In this document: positions 62,347-64,000 of the stretch, piece by piece
How the letters are laid out: each line of letters starts with the position of its first letter
How positions within the stretch are numbered: the first letter of the stretch is position 1
Notes under the pieces: generated by a model
What the model was told of the DNA's origin: nothing
Databases searched by the model: none
What the model saw: the letters and a program-made list of their open reading frames with translations, nothing else
NCBI GenBank assembly: GCA_034670145.1
Contig: JAXMOA010000005.1
Span: 186,001 to 250,000, forward strand
Reading direction: 5' to 3'
Length of the DNA stretch: 64,000 nt
Source: HXMU1420-2 sp034670145
GTDB lineage: Bacteria; Pseudomonadota; Alphaproteobacteria; Rhodobacterales; Rhodobacteraceae
Translations under genes and position numbers: made by a program

Positions 62347-63216
62347 ATGCCTGACCGTCCCTTCAAAATGCCGCCGCTGGAGTGGGTGCGTGCCTTTGAG
62401 GCCGCTGCGCGCTGTGGCAGTTTCACCGCTGCCGCCGCCGAAACCGGCCTGACGCAACCGGCGGTCAGCCAACGGATCGGGCAGCTGGAAAAGCGGTTGG
62501 GCGTGGCGTTGTTTTACAGGCGTGCGCGCGCGATCGAGCTGACGGTGGAGGGAGAGGCCTGGCTGCCGCATGTGCAGAGCGCGCTGACCAATTTGCGGGA
62601 CAGTTCGGAGGCTCTGTTTGGCACGGGTCGGGGGCAGCTGACGATTTCGGCCAGCCAGTCGATGATTGATTTATGGCTGGTGCCGCGTCTGGGGGATATG
62701 GGGCGCATTGCCGAGGGGCAGATCACCGTTCAATCCATGGTGCTGGGGGCGCATGACGCCGCCATGGATGATGTCATCCGCATCCGCTATGGCGCGGGCG
62801 ACTGGCCGCATGATCACCGGGTGCAATTGTTTGATGAACAGATTGCGCCGCTGGCGGCTCCGGCGTTGCTGGGCCGTGGCGGCCATTGGAGCGACTGGCC
62901 GCGCATTGCCTGTGCCGGCCCCCGCCCCGGCTGGAACAGCTGGGCCTCGACCTTTGGTATTGCGACAACGCCGGTGCCGCATTTGCGGTTCGACACGTTC
63001 CTGTCGGCGCTGGGGGCGGCGCGGGCTGGAATGGGGGTGCTTTTGGGGTCTCTGCCGCTGTGTGCGGCAGAGCTGAGCGCAGGGCGGCTGGTGCGGTTGG
63101 ACGGTCAGGTCCTGGAGCATCACGAAAGCTATTGGGCCATCGCCAGCCAGGAGGCTGTCACGCGCATCCAATGGGACGCGCTGGTCAAAGCGCTGACCCA
63201 AGCCCCTGCGGGATGA
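62347..63216 (+). CDS. LysR-family transcriptional regulator
   Basis: A 289-residue LysR regulator. The helix-turn-helix is FEAAARCGSFTAAAAETGLTQPAVSQRIGQLEKRLG, of which SFTAAAAETGLTQPAVSQ is most typical. The C-terminal effector domain starts RGQLTISAS and resembles GcvA-type regulators. Divergent placement next to the tmpA-like gene suggests it controls the phosphonate genes. Confidence 0.92.
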   Translation: MPDRPFKMPPLEWVRAFEAAARCGSFTAAAAETGLTQPAVSQRIGQLEKRLGVALFYRRARAIELTVEGEAWLPHVQSALTNLRDSSEALFGTGRGQLTISASQSMIDLWLVPRLGDMGRIAEGQITVQSMVLGAHDAAMDDVIRIRYGAGDWPHDHRVQLFDEQIAPLAAPALLGRGGHWSDWPRIACAGPRPGWNSWASTFGIATTPVPHLRFDTFLSALGAARAGMGVLLGSLPLCAAELSAGRLVRLDGQVLEHHESYWAIASQEAVTRIQWDALVKALTQAPAG

Positions 63217-63226
63217 CCCGGCGGCC

Positions 63227-63931
63227 TCAGACAGAGCGGGTCAGCCCGCCGTCGATGCGCAGGTTTTGACCGGTCATATAGCCGCCGTCCTCGGAGGCCA
63301 GCCAGGAGACCAGCGACGAGACCTCTGCCGCGCGCCCGTAGCGGCCCAGCGGAATGCGCGCCTTGCGGTCTTCGGTTTCGGGCAGGCTGTCGATGAAGCC
63401 GGGCAGGATGTTGTTCATGCGCAGACCGTCCGGGGCGTATTTGTCGGCGAAGAGTTTGGTAAAGGCGGCCAAACCGGCGCGGAAAACGCCCGAGGTCGGG
63501 AACAGCGGATCAGGTTCAAAGGCGGCAAAGGTCGAGATATTGATGATCGCCCCTGCCCCCTGCGCCTGCATCACCGGCGTGACCAGCCGGGTTGGGCGGA
63601 TCACGTTCATCAGGTAGTATTCCATCCCCTTGTGCCAATCCTCATCCGAAATCTCCAGCACCGGACCCTTGGGGCCATGGCCGGCAGAGTTGACCAGAAC
63701 GTCGATCCGGCCCCAGCGGTCAGTCGCGCCCTGAACCAGCGCGGCCAATGCCTCGCCATCCAGATTGGAGCCGGTGATGCCAAAACCGCCGAGTTCGACG
63801 CCCAGCGCCTCGCCCTTGCCGGAGGATGACAGAATTGCGACCTTGAAACCGTCCTGGGCCAGTTTGCGGGCCGCATCCGCGCCCATGCCGCTGCCGCCTG
63901 CTGTTACCAACGCTACTTTTTCTACTGTCAT
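63227..63931 (-). CDS. SDR-family protein lacking the catalytic Tyr and Lys
   Basis: A 234-residue SDR-fold protein. The cofactor loop VTAGGSGMGADA, VLVNSAGHG and NISTFAAF are normal. Where the active-site YxxxK should stand the sequence is PTSGVFRAGL, so Ser and Arg take the Tyr and Lys positions by my alignment. It could be a non-catalytic or divergent member, as known in some bacterial SDR subgroups. Ends GGLTRSV. Convergent with lysR. Confidence 0.8.
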   Translation of the reverse strand: MTVEKVALVTAGGSGMGADAARKLAQDGFKVAILSSSGKGEALGVELGGFGITGSNLDGEALAALVQGATDRWGRIDVLVNSAGHGPKGPVLEISDEDWHKGMEYYLMNVIRPTRLVTPVMQAQGAGAIINISTFAAFEPDPLFPTSGVFRAGLAAFTKLFADKYAPDGLRMNNILPGFIDSLPETEDRKARIPLGRYGRAAEVSSLVSWLASEDGGYMTGQNLRIDGGLTRSV

Positions 63932-64000
63932 GATGTCTCATCCTCTATCAACAGCCTGAAAATATTATATACTAGGTTCGATTGCGACTGAAATTTGATG
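63932..64000 (-). promoter_or_regulatory. Upstream region of the last SDR gene
   Basis: A short A/T-rich stretch (AATATTATATACTAG at 63960-63974) that likely holds this gene's minus-strand promoter. The next gene lies beyond the window. Confidence 0.4.

Overview
The window reads as chromosome of a high-GC marine alphaproteobacterium of the Rhodobacteraceae (Roseobacter group). The clues are the rib/nrdR cluster split by kps capsule genes, a heterotetrameric sarcosine oxidase operon, a HlyU protein, a probable trimethylaminoethylphosphonate (tmpAB-like) pair, a YtfQRT-YjfF sugar importer, and a dnaG-rpoD pair of alphaproteobacterial type. The genus is not determined. Functions are recalled from protein families and read by eye; no search was run.

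Layout. 1-5,420: an SDR enzyme, several alpha/beta hydrolases, an M15-like protein, and an ArsR-SRPBCC fusion regulator with a MAPEG membrane protein. The regulator shares an operator with a divergent hydrolase. 5,600-12,560: ribE, then kpsS-kpsD/wza-kpsC on the opposite strand, then ribD and nrdR. 12,680-15,640: yjbQ, three tandem paralogous secreted proteins, an SRPBCC protein and hlyU. 15,900-19,990: rpoD and dnaG. 20,080-26,100: the soxB-x-soxD-soxA-soxG-y sarcosine oxidase operon with two small exported proteins. 26,200-29,230: an outer-membrane beta-barrel, a DUF6151-type zinc protein and glutamate dehydrogenase. 29,560-33,640: an orphan TadG/TadE/TadE-like trio followed by a reductive-dehalogenase-like iron-sulfur protein. 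33,670-41,450: adenylate cyclase, SDR, pirin, a TPR protein with five 150-bp internal repeats, a TetR regulator with a clear operator, a lipoprotein and homoserine dehydrogenase.

41,540-48,690: an IS630 remnant, a thioesterase, a methyltransferase resembling DsyB-type enzymes, class II fructose-bisphosphatase (glpX), an unrecognised lysine-rich helical protein with an EF-hand-like loop, cytochrome c' and recJ. 48,790-53,490 is a decayed accessory island. It starts at tRNA-Glu, which abuts a broken integrase, carries a probable D-amino-acid pair (Orr-like racemase and DgcN/DUF1611), and ends at a second broken integrase. 53,750-59,150: the ytfQ-ytfR-ytfT-yjfF-gntR sugar-uptake operon with a palindrome at its promoter. 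59,230-64,000: an exported helical-repeat protein, the tmpB/tmpA-like pair with a divergent LysR regulator, and an SDR protein that has lost its catalytic Tyr/Lys.

Metabolic theme (inference): several modules fit use of methylated amines and osmolytes. The tmpAB pair would release glycine betaine and phosphate from a phosphonate. Sarcosine oxidase handles a later step of betaine demethylation. The methyltransferase could, if truly DsyB, make dimethylsulfoniopropionate. Betaine-to-sarcosine genes are not in the window. No rRNA, CRISPR array or intact transposon was seen.
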